A stretch of DNA of 64,000 nucleotides from Epilithonimonas zeae (GTDB lineage Bacteria > Bacteroidota > Bacteroidia > Flavobacteriales > Weeksellaceae): contig NZ_FSRK01000001.1 of the NCBI RefSeq assembly GCF_900141765.1, positions 558,001 through 622,000 of the forward strand, given 5' to 3'. How positions within the stretch are numbered: position 1 is the stretch's first letter; each line of letters opens with the position of its first letter. The translations under genes were made by a program, and so were the position numbers. Shown here in pieces: positions 48,599 through 57,778 of the stretch. The notes under the pieces are model-generated. The model was not told the origin of the DNA, did not search any database, and saw only the letters and a program-made list of their open reading frames with translations.

Positions 48599-48668
48599 CA
48601 TAAGTGGATTTCAAAAAAATGTATCTAAAAAATTATCCATAAAACTTTCAAATTAAAATCCATTTCGT

Positions 48669-48676
48669 TAAATTTG
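48669..48676 (+). promoter_or_regulatory. -7 box of parE
   Basis: TAAATTTG, perfect TAnnTTTG, 49 nt before the parE ATG. Confidence 0.5.
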
Positions 48677-48725
48677 TGAGTTACCGATTCTTACCAATCT
48701 AAACTTTTTTTAGAAATTCAATTTT

Positions 48726-50621
48726 ATGAGCGAAATCAATCCTGCAAATTATTCCGAAGACAATATCCGTACCCTTGAGCCAAGAGAACACGTAAGGTTG
48801 AGACCTGGGATGTATATTGGAAAATTGGGTGACGGATCATCGGTTGATGACGGTATTTATATTTTGCTCAAAGAAGTTTTGGATAACTCTATCGATGAGT
48901 TTAGAATGAAAGCAGGAAAAAGAATTGATGTGAAAATCAAGGATGGTAGTGTCATCGTACGTGATTACGGTCGAGGAATTCCTTTGGGGAAAATTGTGGA
49001 TGTGGTTTCCATTATGAATACAGGTGGAAAATATGACGATGGCGCTTTCAAAAAATCGATTGGTTTGAATGGTGTTGGTACAAAAGCAGTGAACTTTTTG
49101 TCCACTTATTTTAAAGTAAAATCCGTACGCGAGGGCAAAACCAGAGTCGCAGAATTCAGAGAAGGAAAATTAGATATTTTACACGACGAAGCTGAAACGT
49201 CTGATAGAAATGGTACCGAGATTACTTTTGTTCCGGATGAAAGTATTTTTATCAATTACAAATTCAGGAATGAGTATGTGGAAAAAATGCTCCGCAACTA
49301 CACCTACCTTAACTTAGGTCTGAAGATTTATTTCAACGGAGAAGTATTCGAGTCTCAAAATGGCTTAAAAGACTTGTTGGAGGAAGAGATTGATGGAGAA
49401 ATTGTTTATCCAATCATTCATATCAAAGATGAAGATATGGAAGTAGCGATTACACATTCTGACAAATCTCAGTCTGAAACTTATTTTTCTTTTGTTAATG
49501 GACAATACACTTCGCAGGGTGGTACGCATTTAAATGCTTTTAAAGAAGCTTATGTAAAAACTGTTAGGGAGTTTTTTAATAAGAATTTTGAAGCGGTTGA
49601 TATTAGAAAAGCAATTATTGGTGCGGTTTATATCAACGTTGGTAATCCTGTCTTCGAGTCCCAAACCAAGACAAAGCTGGGATCGGCAACGATGGGTCAG
49701 GATAAGGATGGAAAAGAATTAGAAACCATCAAGACCTTTGTTATCAATTATCTTAAAAATAAGCTGGATAATTACCTTCATAAAAATCCTGAAACTGCAG
49801 AAGCAATTCTCAAAAAAATAATGATTTCGGAAAGAGAAAGAAAAGAACTTTCCGGAATTCAGAAACTCGCAAGAGAAAGAGCGAAAAAAGTTTCGCTTCA
49901 CAATAAAAAATTGAGAGATTGCAGACATCATTATAACGATCAGAAAGCATCCAGAAAATCCGAAACAATGATTTTCATTACAGAGGGAGATTCTGCTTCT
50001 GGATCTATTACCAAGTCCAGAGATGTGGAAACACAAGCCGTTTTTTCATTGAAGGGTAAACCCTTGAACTGTTATGGATTGACGAAAAAAGTGGTTTATG
50101 AGAATGAGGAATTCAACCTTTTGCAAGCTGCTCTTAACATCGAAGAAAGTCTTGAAGATTTAAGATACAACCACGTAATTATCGCTACAGATGCCGATGT
50201 CGATGGGATGCACATTAGATTATTGATGATTACATTCTTCCTTCAGTTTTTCCCAGATTTGATAAAGAATGGACATTTGTATATTTTGCAAACGCCACTT
50301 TTCCGAGTTAGAAATAAGAAGGAAACGAGATATTGTTACTCGGATTCAGAAAGATTAAAAGCTTTGGATGAATTAGGCAAAAATCCAGAAATCACACGAT
50401 TCAAAGGATTGGGAGAGATTTCTCCTGACGAGTTCAAACATTTTATTGGAAAAGATATTAGATTAGAACCTGTTGTTCTTGGAAAAGATCAAACTATTGA
50501 TCAGCTTTTAGAATTTTATATGGGTAAAAATACACCAGACAGACAATTATTCATTTTGGATAATCTGGTGGTGGAAGACGACTCCAATATTGATAAGAAG
50601 AAAAATTTAGAATCTGCATAA
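48726..50621 (+). CDS. parE: DNA topoisomerase IV subunit B
   Basis: 631 aa. ATPase subunit of the chromosome-decatenating topoisomerase. GHKL motifs [47 protein letters not shown] and [12 protein letters not shown]. Compared with gyrB at 4.3 kb it has EGDSASG and DVDGMH variants and is paired with parC, so it is topoisomerase IV. Its stop overlaps the start of the next gene (ATAATG), suggesting translational coupling. Confidence 0.96.
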   Translation: MSEINPANYSEDNIRTLEPREHVRLRPGMYIGKLGDGSSVDDGIYILLKEVLDNSIDEFRMKAGKRIDVKIKDGSVIVRDYGRGIPLGKIVDVVSIMNTGGKYDDGAFKKSIGLNGVGTKAVNFLSTYFKVKSVREGKTRVAEFREGKLDILHDEAETSDRNGTEITFVPDESIFINYKFRNEYVEKMLRNYTYLNLGLKIYFNGEVFESQNGLKDLLEEEIDGEIVYPIIHIKDEDMEVAITHSDKSQSETYFSFVNGQYTSQGGTHLNAFKEAYVKTVREFFNKNFEAVDIRKAIIGAVYINVGNPVFESQTKTKLGSATMGQDKDGKELETIKTFVINYLKNKLDNYLHKNPETAEAILKKIMISERERKELSGIQKLARERAKKVSLHNKKLRDCRHHYNDQKASRKSETMIFITEGDSASGSITKSRDVETQAVFSLKGKPLNCYGLTKKVVYENEEFNLLQAALNIEESLEDLRYNHVIIATDADVDGMHIRLLMITFFLQFFPDLIKNGHLYILQTPLFRVRNKKETRYCYSDSERLKALDELGKNPEITRFKGLGEISPDEFKHFIGKDIRLEPVVLGKDQTIDQLLEFYMGKNTPDRQLFILDNLVVEDDSNIDKKKNLESA

Positions 50622-51127
50622 TGCGACTCAGTAATAGAAATAGATACGCCTATTTTAGCTTCATATACTCACTTGTGGGGATAGTTTTTATTTTGGGAGT
50701 TATAGCTTATATTCTGGAAATCAATAAGTTTGATATTTTCGGTAAAAAAGCTTGGGTTTTATTAGCAGCTCCCTGCTTACTGTTTTTATTACTTTATCTA
50801 TTTGGTAGACCTATTTTTGAGTATGACAGTGATGGCGAAGCACTCAATTTTAGAAATAATCATATTCTCTATCTATTGGCCAAAAAAAACGCAAAAGATG
50901 AATTTCCAAAATACAAATTAATAAAATATAATATCGTTAATGCTTTTATTTTCAAGAGATTGTATGTTTATGTCAGCAGTAAAAAAAATCATATTACCAT
51001 CTTGAAATATGATATCAATTATCTCAGCAAAAAGCAAGTAAAAGATTTGAAATTTTCTTTAAATAAAGTAGTAAAGACCAATAACGAAATTGGGCACGAA
51101 AACGAAGATAATACAGTTGCAGTTTAA
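50621..51127 (+). CDS. Two-span membrane protein between parE and parC
   Basis: 168 aa, unknown function. Two transmembrane segments near the N-terminus (FSFIYSLVGIVFILGVIAYIL, ~residues 12-32; AWVLLAAPCLLFLLLYLFGR, ~44-63), then a ~105-residue soluble domain rich in Lys and Tyr (KNAKDEFPKYKLIKYNIV, NYLSKKQVKDLKFSLNKV). Start overlaps the parE stop and the stop overlaps the parC start (TAATGG), so all three are one translationally coupled operon. I recognise no domain. Its position in flavobacterial par operons would be worth checking; it may place topoisomerase IV at the membrane, which is speculation. Confidence 0.8.
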   Translation: MRLSNRNRYAYFSFIYSLVGIVFILGVIAYILEINKFDIFGKKAWVLLAAPCLLFLLLYLFGRPIFEYDSDGEALNFRNNHILYLLAKKNAKDEFPKYKLIKYNIVNAFIFKRLYVYVSSKKNHITILKYDINYLSKKQVKDLKFSLNKVVKTNNEIGHENEDNTVAV

Positions 51128-53703
51128 TGGAAGAAAGTACACATCACGAAGAGAGCCTGAAAAAAGTTTCGGGACTGTATAAAGATTGGTTTTTAGATTA
51201 TGCGTCTTATGTAATTCTAGATAGAGCAATTCCTTCTATTTTTGATGGTTTGAAGCCGGTTCAGCGTAGAATTATGCACTCTATGCGAGAATTGGAAGAT
51301 GGTCGTTACAACAAGGTTGCGAACATTGTCGGGAATACAATGAAATACCACCCGCACGGTGATGCTTCGATTACCGATGCTATGGTTCAAATAGGTCAAA
51401 AAGAATTATTGATTGATACCCAAGGAAACTGGGGAAATATCTATACAGGTGACTCTGCAGCTGCTGCAAGATATATCGAAGCGAGATTAACGCCATTTGC
51501 TTTAGATGTTGTTTTCAATCCTAAGACAACGCACTGGACTAAATCTTATGATGGTAGAAATAATGAACCAATCGACCTTCCTGTAAAATTCCCTCTGCTT
51601 TTAGCGCAAGGTGTTGAGGGAATTGGAGTAGGGCTTTCTACGAAAATAATGCCTCATAACTTTAATGAGTTAATTAATGCATCAGTTCTTTACCTGAAAG
51701 GCAAAAAATTTGAATTATATCCGGATTTCCTAACTGCGGGAATGCTAGATGTTTCCAATTATAACGATGGTCATAGAGGTGGGAAAATCAGAGCAAGAGC
51801 TAGGATTTCGCAGAAAGAAAAACATTTATTGACCATTACAGAATTACCTTTTTCAAAGAACACAAGTGATCTTATCGACAGTATTCTGAAAGCCAATGAA
51901 AGAGGTAAGATTAAGATTAAAAAAATAGAAGATAACACGTCTGATGTTGTTGAGATCAATATTCATCTTCATCCAGATGTTTCGCCGGATAAAACAATTG
52001 ATGCACTTTACGCATTCACAGATTGTGAAGTTCCAATTTCTCCAAATGCCTGCGTAATTGTTGGTGATAAGCCAATGTTCTTGTCAGTTTCTGATATTCT
52101 GAAGCACAACACAGATCATACGGTTGCTTTGCTAAAAAAAGAATTGGAAATCGAGCTCCACGAGTTACAGGAAAGCTGGCATTTTTCTTCTTTGGAAAGA
52201 ATTTTTATCGAGAATAGAATTTACCATGATATTGAGGAAGTTAAATCTTGGGAAGATGTTATAAAAACTATTGATGAAGGTTTGAAACCTCATACCAAAC
52301 ATCTTCTGAGAGCTGTAACAGAAGAAGATATTGTCAAATTAACGGAAATCCGAATTAAGAGAATTTCTCGTTTTGATTTAGATAAGTTCAAGGAAAATAT
52401 TCTGGCTTTGGAAGGTAAGATTGAGCAAGTGAAACATCATTTGGCGAATCTGATTACTTATGCAATAGACTATTATACGAATATCCAGAAAAAGTACGGA
52501 AAAGGAAAAGAAAGAAGAACAGAACTTAGAATTTTCGATACGATTGATGCAAGTAAAGTTGCTGTAGCCAACGAAAAACTGTATGTCAATCGGGAAGAAG
52601 GTTTCATCGGAACATCACTCAAAAAAGACGAATATTTGTTTGATTGTTCTGATATTGATGATATTATTACATTCCAGAAAGATGGAACGATGAAAGTTGT
52701 AAAGGTTGAAGGCAAAACATTCATCGGGAAAAATATTGTACACGTTGCAATCTGGAAAAAGAATGACAAACGTACAGTTTACAATTCCATTTACAGAGAA
52801 GGTCGAGAAGGTCCTTATTATATGAAACGTTTTTCTGTGACTGGTGTTACTAGAAACACAGATTATAAATTAGCCTCAGATAAAAAATACTCAGAAATGC
52901 TTTATTTCTCAGCCAATCCAAATGGAGAAGCCGAAGTTGTTTCTGTTTTGTTAAAACCAAATGCAAGAGTCAGAAAGAATAAAATTGATATAGATTTCTC
53001 TGATGTCATGATCAAAGGTCGTGATTCCAAAGGGAATTTGGTCACCAAATATGCTGTGAAGAAAGTCGATTTGAAAGAAGAAGGCGTTTCCACTTTAGCA
53101 CCTAGAAAAATTTGGTTCGATGACTCTGTACGTCGTCTTAATGCGGATGGAAGAGGAAGTTTGCTCGGAAGTTTCAAAGGTGATGACAAGATTTTAACCA
53201 TCAATTCTCAAGGCGAAACCAAATTAGTTTCATTCGATTTGATGAACCGTTTTGATGATGATTACTTGATTCTCGAAAAATGGAAGCCGGAACAGCCAAT
53301 CACTTGCATCTATTTTGATGGCGAGAAAGATAAATATTTTGTTAAACGTTTCCTTTTGGAGAATACGAGCAATGTTCAATCCTTCTTTAGCAACGAGAAT
53401 CCAAAATCGTTCTTAGAATTTGTAACCACGGAAGTTGGAGCAACTGCAGAATTGATTTATCCAACCATCAAAGGCAAGCAAAAAGAATCAGAAACCATAG
53501 ATTTGGATGAGTTTATCGCAGTGAAAGGAATCAAGGCAATTGGAAATCAATTGACCAAAGATAAAGTCAAAAACATCAATATCACCATTCCGGAACCACC
53601 GGAAATCATTGAAGAAGAACCGGAAATCGAAGAAAAAACCGTTGAAGATTTAGACGATGACGGTGGAACAATCGGAAGTCTTTTTGACGAAGAAGAAAAT
53701 TAA
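51127..53703 (+). CDS. parC: DNA topoisomerase IV subunit A
   Basis: 858 aa. DNA-cleaving subunit. Breakage-reunion domain: FDGLKPVQRRIMHSM, YHPHGDASITDAMV, TGDSAAAARYIEARLTP with the catalytic Tyr (~residue 117), and GVGLSTKIMPHNF. The C-terminal beta-propeller is divergent and ends in a long acidic tail (EEEPEIEEKTVEDLDDDGG). No clear GyrA box is visible in the propeller, which with parE pairing supports ParC. Ends 23 nt before the rhomboid gene. Confidence 0.95.
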   Translation: MEESTHHEESLKKVSGLYKDWFLDYASYVILDRAIPSIFDGLKPVQRRIMHSMRELEDGRYNKVANIVGNTMKYHPHGDASITDAMVQIGQKELLIDTQGNWGNIYTGDSAAAARYIEARLTPFALDVVFNPKTTHWTKSYDGRNNEPIDLPVKFPLLLAQGVEGIGVGLSTKIMPHNFNELINASVLYLKGKKFELYPDFLTAGMLDVSNYNDGHRGGKIRARARISQKEKHLLTITELPFSKNTSDLIDSILKANERGKIKIKKIEDNTSDVVEINIHLHPDVSPDKTIDALYAFTDCEVPISPNACVIVGDKPMFLSVSDILKHNTDHTVALLKKELEIELHELQESWHFSSLERIFIENRIYHDIEEVKSWEDVIKTIDEGLKPHTKHLLRAVTEEDIVKLTEIRIKRISRFDLDKFKENILALEGKIEQVKHHLANLITYAIDYYTNIQKKYGKGKERRTELRIFDTIDASKVAVANEKLYVNREEGFIGTSLKKDEYLFDCSDIDDIITFQKDGTMKVVKVEGKTFIGKNIVHVAIWKKNDKRTVYNSIYREGREGPYYMKRFSVTGVTRNTDYKLASDKKYSEMLYFSANPNGEAEVVSVLLKPNARVRKNKIDIDFSDVMIKGRDSKGNLVTKYAVKKVDLKEEGVSTLAPRKIWFDDSVRRLNADGRGSLLGSFKGDDKILTINSQGETKLVSFDLMNRFDDDYLILEKWKPEQPITCIYFDGEKDKYFVKRFLLENTSNVQSFFSNENPKSFLEFVTTEVGATAELIYPTIKGKQKESETIDLDEFIAVKGIKAIGNQLTKDKVKNINITIPEPPEIIEEEPEIEEKTVEDLDDDGGTIGSLFDEEEN

Positions 53704-53726
53704 AAAACACACTAATTTATTAAAAA

Positions 53727-54398
53727 ATGAACATCGTTTTACTACTCATAATCGTAATTACTTGTGTCACAAGTTACATCGGATTCCAACAACCCGAATT
53801 ATTCCAAAAATACAAATTCGAGGTTAGCGCAATCCAGAGAAGAAAAGAATATATCAGATTGCTGTCTTCCGGCTTTCTCCACGCAGATTTCCTGCACTTG
53901 TTTTTCAATATGTACACACTATACATTTTTTCACCTATAGTATTGATTCCTGTTGATTATTACCAAGATGGACTAGGCGGATTTGGAGTAGGCGGATTTT
54001 TAATCATTTATCTTGGCTCGATAATCTTGGGGAATTTATTTTGCCTCTACCACTACAAAAATGTACCGTTTTATTCCGCAATTGGAGCTAGTGGAGGCGT
54101 TTCAGGGATTCTATTTGCTGCAGTAGCTTTGGCTCCAAGAGAAATTGAAATATGGTTTATTCCAGGCTTTTTGTTCGGTGCATTGTATTTTGGATACTCC
54201 GTTTATATGATGCTGAATCCAAGGCAAAACGACAACATCGGTCATGCTGCGCATCTCGGTGGCGCATTTTTCGGATTGGTTTACGCCGTGATTGCTTATC
54301 CGGAATTAGCGCAGCAAAATGCTTTGTACATTGGGATTATGGCTTTGCCATTGGTCTATTTATCTTATGAGATTTTTGTCAGAAAAAGAATTGGATAA
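53727..54398 (+). CDS. Rhomboid intramembrane serine protease
   Basis: 223 aa, six transmembrane segments. Conserved rhomboid motifs: HADFLHLFFNMYTLYIF (the HxxxN oxyanion block, ~residue 50), GASGGVSGILFAA with catalytic Ser (~residues 119-131), and NIGHAAHLGGAFFG with catalytic His (~residue 174). It cleaves membrane proteins within the bilayer; substrate unknown. Cotranscribed with parEC judging by a 23-nt gap, but functionally unlinked as far as known. Confidence 0.9.
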   Translation: MNIVLLLIIVITCVTSYIGFQQPELFQKYKFEVSAIQRRKEYIRLLSSGFLHADFLHLFFNMYTLYIFSPIVLIPVDYYQDGLGGFGVGGFLIIYLGSIILGNLFCLYHYKNVPFYSAIGASGGVSGILFAAVALAPREIEIWFIPGFLFGALYFGYSVYMMLNPRQNDNIGHAAHLGGAFFGLVYAVIAYPELAQQNALYIGIMALPLVYLSYEIFVRKRIG

Positions 54399-54407
54399 TT
54401 TATTTTC

Positions 54408-54551
54408 GGGAGCATCACATTTTCAGTTTTGTTAGAACTTCTCTAACCCGCTGTCCGCTATATCTTTTTTGATAGTGCCATAATTATAAGTTTTCAAAAA
54501 AAAATTTCTACAACGCACTATCAAAAAAGGATGCCGCTACCATCGGGGCTA
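54408..54551. repeat. Intergenic palindromic repeat, TTTTTTG/CAAAAAAGG family, copy 3
   Basis: Begins GGGAGCATC, contains CCCGCTGTCCGCTATATC, a perfect 14-bp inverted repeat TTTTTTGATAGTGC (54465-54478) / GCACTATCAAAAAA (54515-54528), then GGATGCCGCTACCATCGGGG. The longest copy; the hairpin is intact. Fills most of the gap after the rhomboid gene. Confidence 0.75.
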
Positions 54552-54675
54552 TGTTGAGGTTTTTCCCTTCTTCCACCGGTTTCAAAATCTCATTAAAATC
54601 TTTCCTAAGCGAAGCGCCTTTGTGAACTTAACAACATAGGATTTACAAAAATCTTTTTGTGCTTTGTGTTCAAGA

Positions 54676-55542
54676 TTATTTCCTCACAAAAATCATTCTA
54701 TCATTTCCAGAGATATCTTTCAACAGTTCAGCTTCAGAAAAATTTTGGAATAATTCCAAAGTTTCTTTTCCTAATTTCTGATTAATTTCAAGGAAAACCA
54801 TTCCGTTCTCGGAAAGATGATTTATAGAATCATTAGCAATTTTTCTATAGAAAATCAAAGCATCAGAAGTAGGAGAGAAGAGTGCAATATTGGGTTCAAA
54901 ACCTTTGACCGAGTCTTTAATTTCCGTGTTTTCTTCAATTCCTATATAAGGCGGATTGCTGATGATAATATCATAGATTTCATCCAGCTTTTCATTCAGA
55001 TAATCTTTGTTGATGAAATTGATTTCAACTTTATGAAATTTAGCGTTTTTATTAGCAATATCCAAAGCATCTTTAGAAATATCAATGGTAGAAATTTGAG
55101 CTTCCGGAAAATATTTCTTCAAAATAATCGGAATAATCCCGCTTCCGGTTCCAATGTCAAGAATCTTGAGTTGAGGAGCGGAGTCGAAGATTTGAATCTT
55201 TTTACTTTTCTCTTGAATGTTCCCAATTGCTAACTCCAGCAATTCCTCCGTTTCGGGTCTTGGAATAAGAACGTGCTCATTGACGAAGAATTTCATTCCA
55301 TAAAACTCAGTTTTTCCAAGGATTTGCTGGAATGGTTTCCCTGTTTTCAATTCCGAAATGGCTTCTGAGAATCTTTTTGAATCGATTTTAGATAAATCTT
55401 TATCGAGATTTTGTCTCAACTCAATTTTATTCAATTCAAGAAAATGTTCACAAAAAATAGATAATAATTCTTCAATTTCTGATTTGGAATAAAGCTCAGA
55501 AAGCTCATTTTGAAAAAGAATTTTAAGTTCAGAAATTGTCAT
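54676..55542 (-). CDS. prmC: Release factor glutamine methyltransferase
   Basis: 288 aa. Methylates the glutamine of the GGQ motif in release factors. N-terminal helical domain, then the SAM fold: LKILDIGTGSGIIPIILKKYFPEAQI (motif I, ~residues 124-149), TIDISKDALDIANKNA, and the diagnostic NPPY in IIISNPPYIGIEE (~residue 195). PRPETEELLELAI precedes motif I as usual. Minus-strand gene upstream of which lies a half copy of the palindromic repeat. ATG start clear. Confidence 0.94.
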   Translation of the reverse strand: MTISELKILFQNELSELYSKSEIEELLSIFCEHFLELNKIELRQNLDKDLSKIDSKRFSEAISELKTGKPFQQILGKTEFYGMKFFVNEHVLIPRPETEELLELAIGNIQEKSKKIQIFDSAPQLKILDIGTGSGIIPIILKKYFPEAQISTIDISKDALDIANKNAKFHKVEINFINKDYLNEKLDEIYDIIISNPPYIGIEENTEIKDSVKGFEPNIALFSPTSDALIFYRKIANDSINHLSENGMVFLEINQKLGKETLELFQNFSEAELLKDISGNDRMIFVRK

Positions 55543-55550
55543 ATTTTAAA

Positions 55551-55578
55551 TTTGCGAAATCAGCAAAATCTGCGAGAT
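55551..55578. repeat. Palindromic repeat, TCTCGCnGATTT family, half copy
   Basis: Only one arm remains: TTTGCGAAATCAGCAAAATC then TGCGAGAT. It lies between yaaA and prmC. The partner arm is missing, so this copy cannot form the long hairpin. Confidence 0.55.
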
Positions 55579-55593
55579 TTATATTTTAATAAT

Positions 55594-56355
55594 TTATCTT
55601 GTGAAAACCAAATTAGTTTCAGTCGACAGCTTTTCATCAATCAAATAATTCTCATAATTAAAAGCTTTCAATTCGTCAATAGTCTGAACGTTATTTTCTG
55701 CGCAGAAACGAAGCACCAAACCACGAGCGTGTTTTGTATAGACAACAATCGTTTTCAATTTCCCGTCAGGCTGAATTTGCTTAAATTCAAAATCAATCAC
55801 TTTCGACTTCAATTTTTTTCTTTCAATGACTTTAAAATATTCTGTACTTGCAAGGTTGATCAAAAGTTCACGTTTTTTTAATTCAGAATTGATTTGCTCT
55901 GTCACTTTTTCAGTCCAGAATTCGTAGAGGTTTTTATAAGAATCGAACTGGAAAGGTCTTCCCATTTCCAAACGATACAACATCACTTTGTCCGAAGGTT
56001 TCAAAAGTCCATAAAGTCCGGATAAAATTCTGTAATTCTTCTGAAGGTAATCAACCGCATTTTTGTCCAAGCTTTGAGCGTCCAAACCTCTGTAAACTTC
56101 TCCTGTGAAAGCAAACATTGCGGGTGCTGAGTTTTTAGCTGTCGGTTTCGAGGTCCATTTTTGATTTCTTTCCCAATTTTCGTCTGCCAGTTTTGGAGAG
56201 ATTTCCATTAATTCTGCTAAGAATTTTGGAGATTTTTCCTTCAAAAATGATTGGATAAATTCTGAGTCCTTGATAAATTTAGGTGTTGTACTTTTTAAAA
56301 ATTCTGTAGAATTCTCTACATTCATCAATTTTGCAGGCGATGTTATGAATTTCAT
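55594..56355 (-). CDS. yaaA: Peroxide stress protein YaaA
   Basis: 253 aa. Reduces free intracellular iron under hydrogen peroxide stress in E. coli. Family features: MKFITSPAKLM at the start, AMFAFTGEVYRGLDAQSL (~residues 80-97), YRILSGLYGLLKPSDKVMLYRLEMG (~110-134) and VVYTKHARGLVLRFCAENN near the end. Length matches the family. No iron or peroxide gene is adjacent. Upstream 110 bp carry a decayed TTCTCGAAGAC/GACTTCGTCGAA inverted repeat. Confidence 0.92.
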   Translation of the reverse strand: MKFITSPAKLMNVENSTEFLKSTTPKFIKDSEFIQSFLKEKSPKFLAELMEISPKLADENWERNQKWTSKPTAKNSAPAMFAFTGEVYRGLDAQSLDKNAVDYLQKNYRILSGLYGLLKPSDKVMLYRLEMGRPFQFDSYKNLYEFWTEKVTEQINSELKKRELLINLASTEYFKVIERKKLKSKVIDFEFKQIQPDGKLKTIVVYTKHARGLVLRFCAENNVQTIDELKAFNYENYLIDEKLSTETNLVFTR

Positions 56356-56465
56356 TTTTAATGTCAGTTGATAAGTTGTCAGTCTGTGGTTCTCGAAGAC
56401 TTAATTAAAAACTTTGTTTATTTTTCCTTTTTTGACTTCGTCGAATCTATGATTTTTTGGATCTG

Positions 56466-57077
56466 TTATAAAACTCCTTTTCCTTGTCTGATGATTTCCG
56501 GTTCTCCGGAAGTCAAATCTACAATTGTAGAAGCGGTATTATCTCCATAACCAGAATCAATGACGATGTCAACCAGTTTGTCATATTTTTCGGCAATCAG
56601 TTCTGGGTCGGTAGAATATTCCAAAATCTCATCATCATCGTGGATAGAAGTGGAAACAATCGGATGTCCCAATTTTTCTACAATCATTTGCGGAACAATG
56701 TGGTCTGGAACTCTGATACCAACCGTTTTGTGTCCTTTATAAGCTGTCGGAAGATTTCTGTTCGCTTCCAGAATGAATGTAAACGCGCCGGGTAAATGCG
56801 TTTTCAGAAAACGAAAAGTAGATGTTTCTATCGGTTTCGTAAATTCGGAAAGATGACTTAGGTCATTACAGATGATTGAAAATTTATGTTTATCAATCTT
56901 GATTCCTTTTATCTGAGCGAGTCTTTCCATTGCTTTGTGATTATAAATATCACAGCCAATCGTGTAAATCGTATCCGAAGGATAAATGATAACGCCACCG
57001 TTTTGAAGGACTTTTACGGCTTCGTCTATTAAATTTTCTTGCGGATTTTGCGGGTATATTTTTAAGATTTTTGCCAT
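56466..57077 (-). CDS. YrdC-domain protein, YciO-like
   Basis: 203 aa from ATG at 57077 (MAKILKIYPQNPQ); the frame is open to 57134 but the extension reads through a hairpin. Single YrdC/Sua5 domain, lacking the Sua5 C-terminal domain. GGVIIYPSDTIYTIGCDIYNHKAMERLAQIKG (~residues 25-56), PGAFTFILEA, KTVGIRVPDH. The SxN of t6A synthases (S-T-S-A-N) is replaced by STSIHDDDE, as in E. coli YciO. So it may not be the essential threonylcarbamoyl-AMP synthase; role uncertain. Confidence 0.85.
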   Translation of the reverse strand: MAKILKIYPQNPQENLIDEAVKVLQNGGVIIYPSDTIYTIGCDIYNHKAMERLAQIKGIKIDKHKFSIICNDLSHLSEFTKPIETSTFRFLKTHLPGAFTFILEANRNLPTAYKGHKTVGIRVPDHIVPQMIVEKLGHPIVSTSIHDDDEILEYSTDPELIAEKYDKLVDIVIDSGYGDNTASTIVDLTSGEPEIIRQGKGVL

Positions 57078-57080
57078 AAT

Positions 57081-57096
57081 CAAAGGTACAAATTTA
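57081..57096 (-). promoter_or_regulatory. Two adjacent -7 boxes of the YciO-like gene
   Basis: On the minus strand TAAATTTG (57089-57096) is followed directly by TACCTTTG (57081-57088), both perfect TAnnTTTG. The second ends 3 nt before the ATG; the first 11 nt. Either two starts or one leaderless start. Confidence 0.5.
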
Positions 57097-57121
57097 TTTA
57101 AAGACTTTTTATTACGAATTA

Positions 57122-57157
57122 AAAACCCTTTCATAGTTTGAAACTATGAAAGGGTTC
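57122..57157 (-). terminator. Long hairpin after the tRNA-fMet gene
   Basis: AACCCTTTCATAGTTT and AAACTATGAAAGGGTT are perfect 16-bp arms separated by one base. It comes after the tRNA-proximal terminator (57160-57190) and before the YciO-like promoter. Confidence 0.6.
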
Positions 57158-57159
57158 AA

Positions 57160-57190
57160 TAAAAAAGAGAATCAATTTTTTGATTCTCTT
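57160..57190 (-). terminator. tRNA-fMet copy 1 terminator
   Basis: AAGAGAATCA (57165-57174) / TGATTCTCTT (57181-57190), A-run at the left (T-run in the transcript). Confidence 0.88.
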
Positions 57191-57194
57191 AGTT

Positions 57195-57270
<76 letters not shown>

Positions 57271-57348
57271 ATATTGTTCTGCAAATATACGAATTTTTCG
57301 ATATAAGTCAAGTGAATTGGAATTTTTATTTTTTTTACTGATTTTAAA

Positions 57349-57415
57349 TTCTCGCAGATTGAGCTAATTTTGCTGATAATCAATAATCTGCTTAATTAGC
57401 AAAATCTGCAAGAGG
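57349..57415. repeat. Palindromic repeat, TCTCGCnGATTT family, copy 5
   Basis: Left TTCTCGCAGATTGAGCTAATT, right TAATTAGCAAAATCTGCAAGAGGAT. Imperfect arms of ~30 bp. It lies between the two initiator tRNA genes. Confidence 0.75.
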
Positions 57416-57454
57416 ATATTTTAACTAATTTTACAGATGAATCTTAATTTTTAA

Positions 57455-57487
57455 AATAAAAAAGAGAATCAAAAAATTGATTCTCTT
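57455..57487 (-). terminator. tRNA-fMet copy 2 terminator
   Basis: AAGAGAATCAA (57462-57472) / TTGATTCTCTT (57477-57487), loop AAAA; nearly the same hairpin as after copy 1. Confidence 0.88.
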
Positions 57488-57491
57488 AGTT

Positions 57492-57567
<76 letters not shown>

Positions 57568-57696
57568 ATATTGTGGTGCAAAGATAAGACTTTTCTGATA
57601 CAAGTCAAGTTTATAATCAAATTTTAAATTAATAATTATTTATATTTTGATTTTCAATGAGTTATGATATTTAACGTCTTTTAACTATAAAAATAG

Positions 57697-57726
57697 TTGT
57701 ACGGATGAAAATTAATCCTACATTTG
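57697..57726 (+). promoter_or_regulatory. Promoter of the BlaI/M56 operon
   Basis: TTG (57697-57699), 19 nt, TACATTTG (57719-57726): ideal spacing and perfect -7. Confidence 0.8.
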
Positions 57727-57748
57727 TATTACTAAGTTTTTAGTGATA
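57727..57748 (+). promoter_or_regulatory. Likely BlaI-type operator
   Basis: Inverted repeat TATTACTAA, 4-nt spacer GTTT, TTAGTGATA; 8 of 9 positions pair. It begins at the base after the -7 box and covers the transcription start, where a BlaI/MecI repressor dimer would block initiation. Confidence 0.65.
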
Positions 57749-57778
57749 TAAGATTGATTGTTTTTAAAGTTAAAAAAT

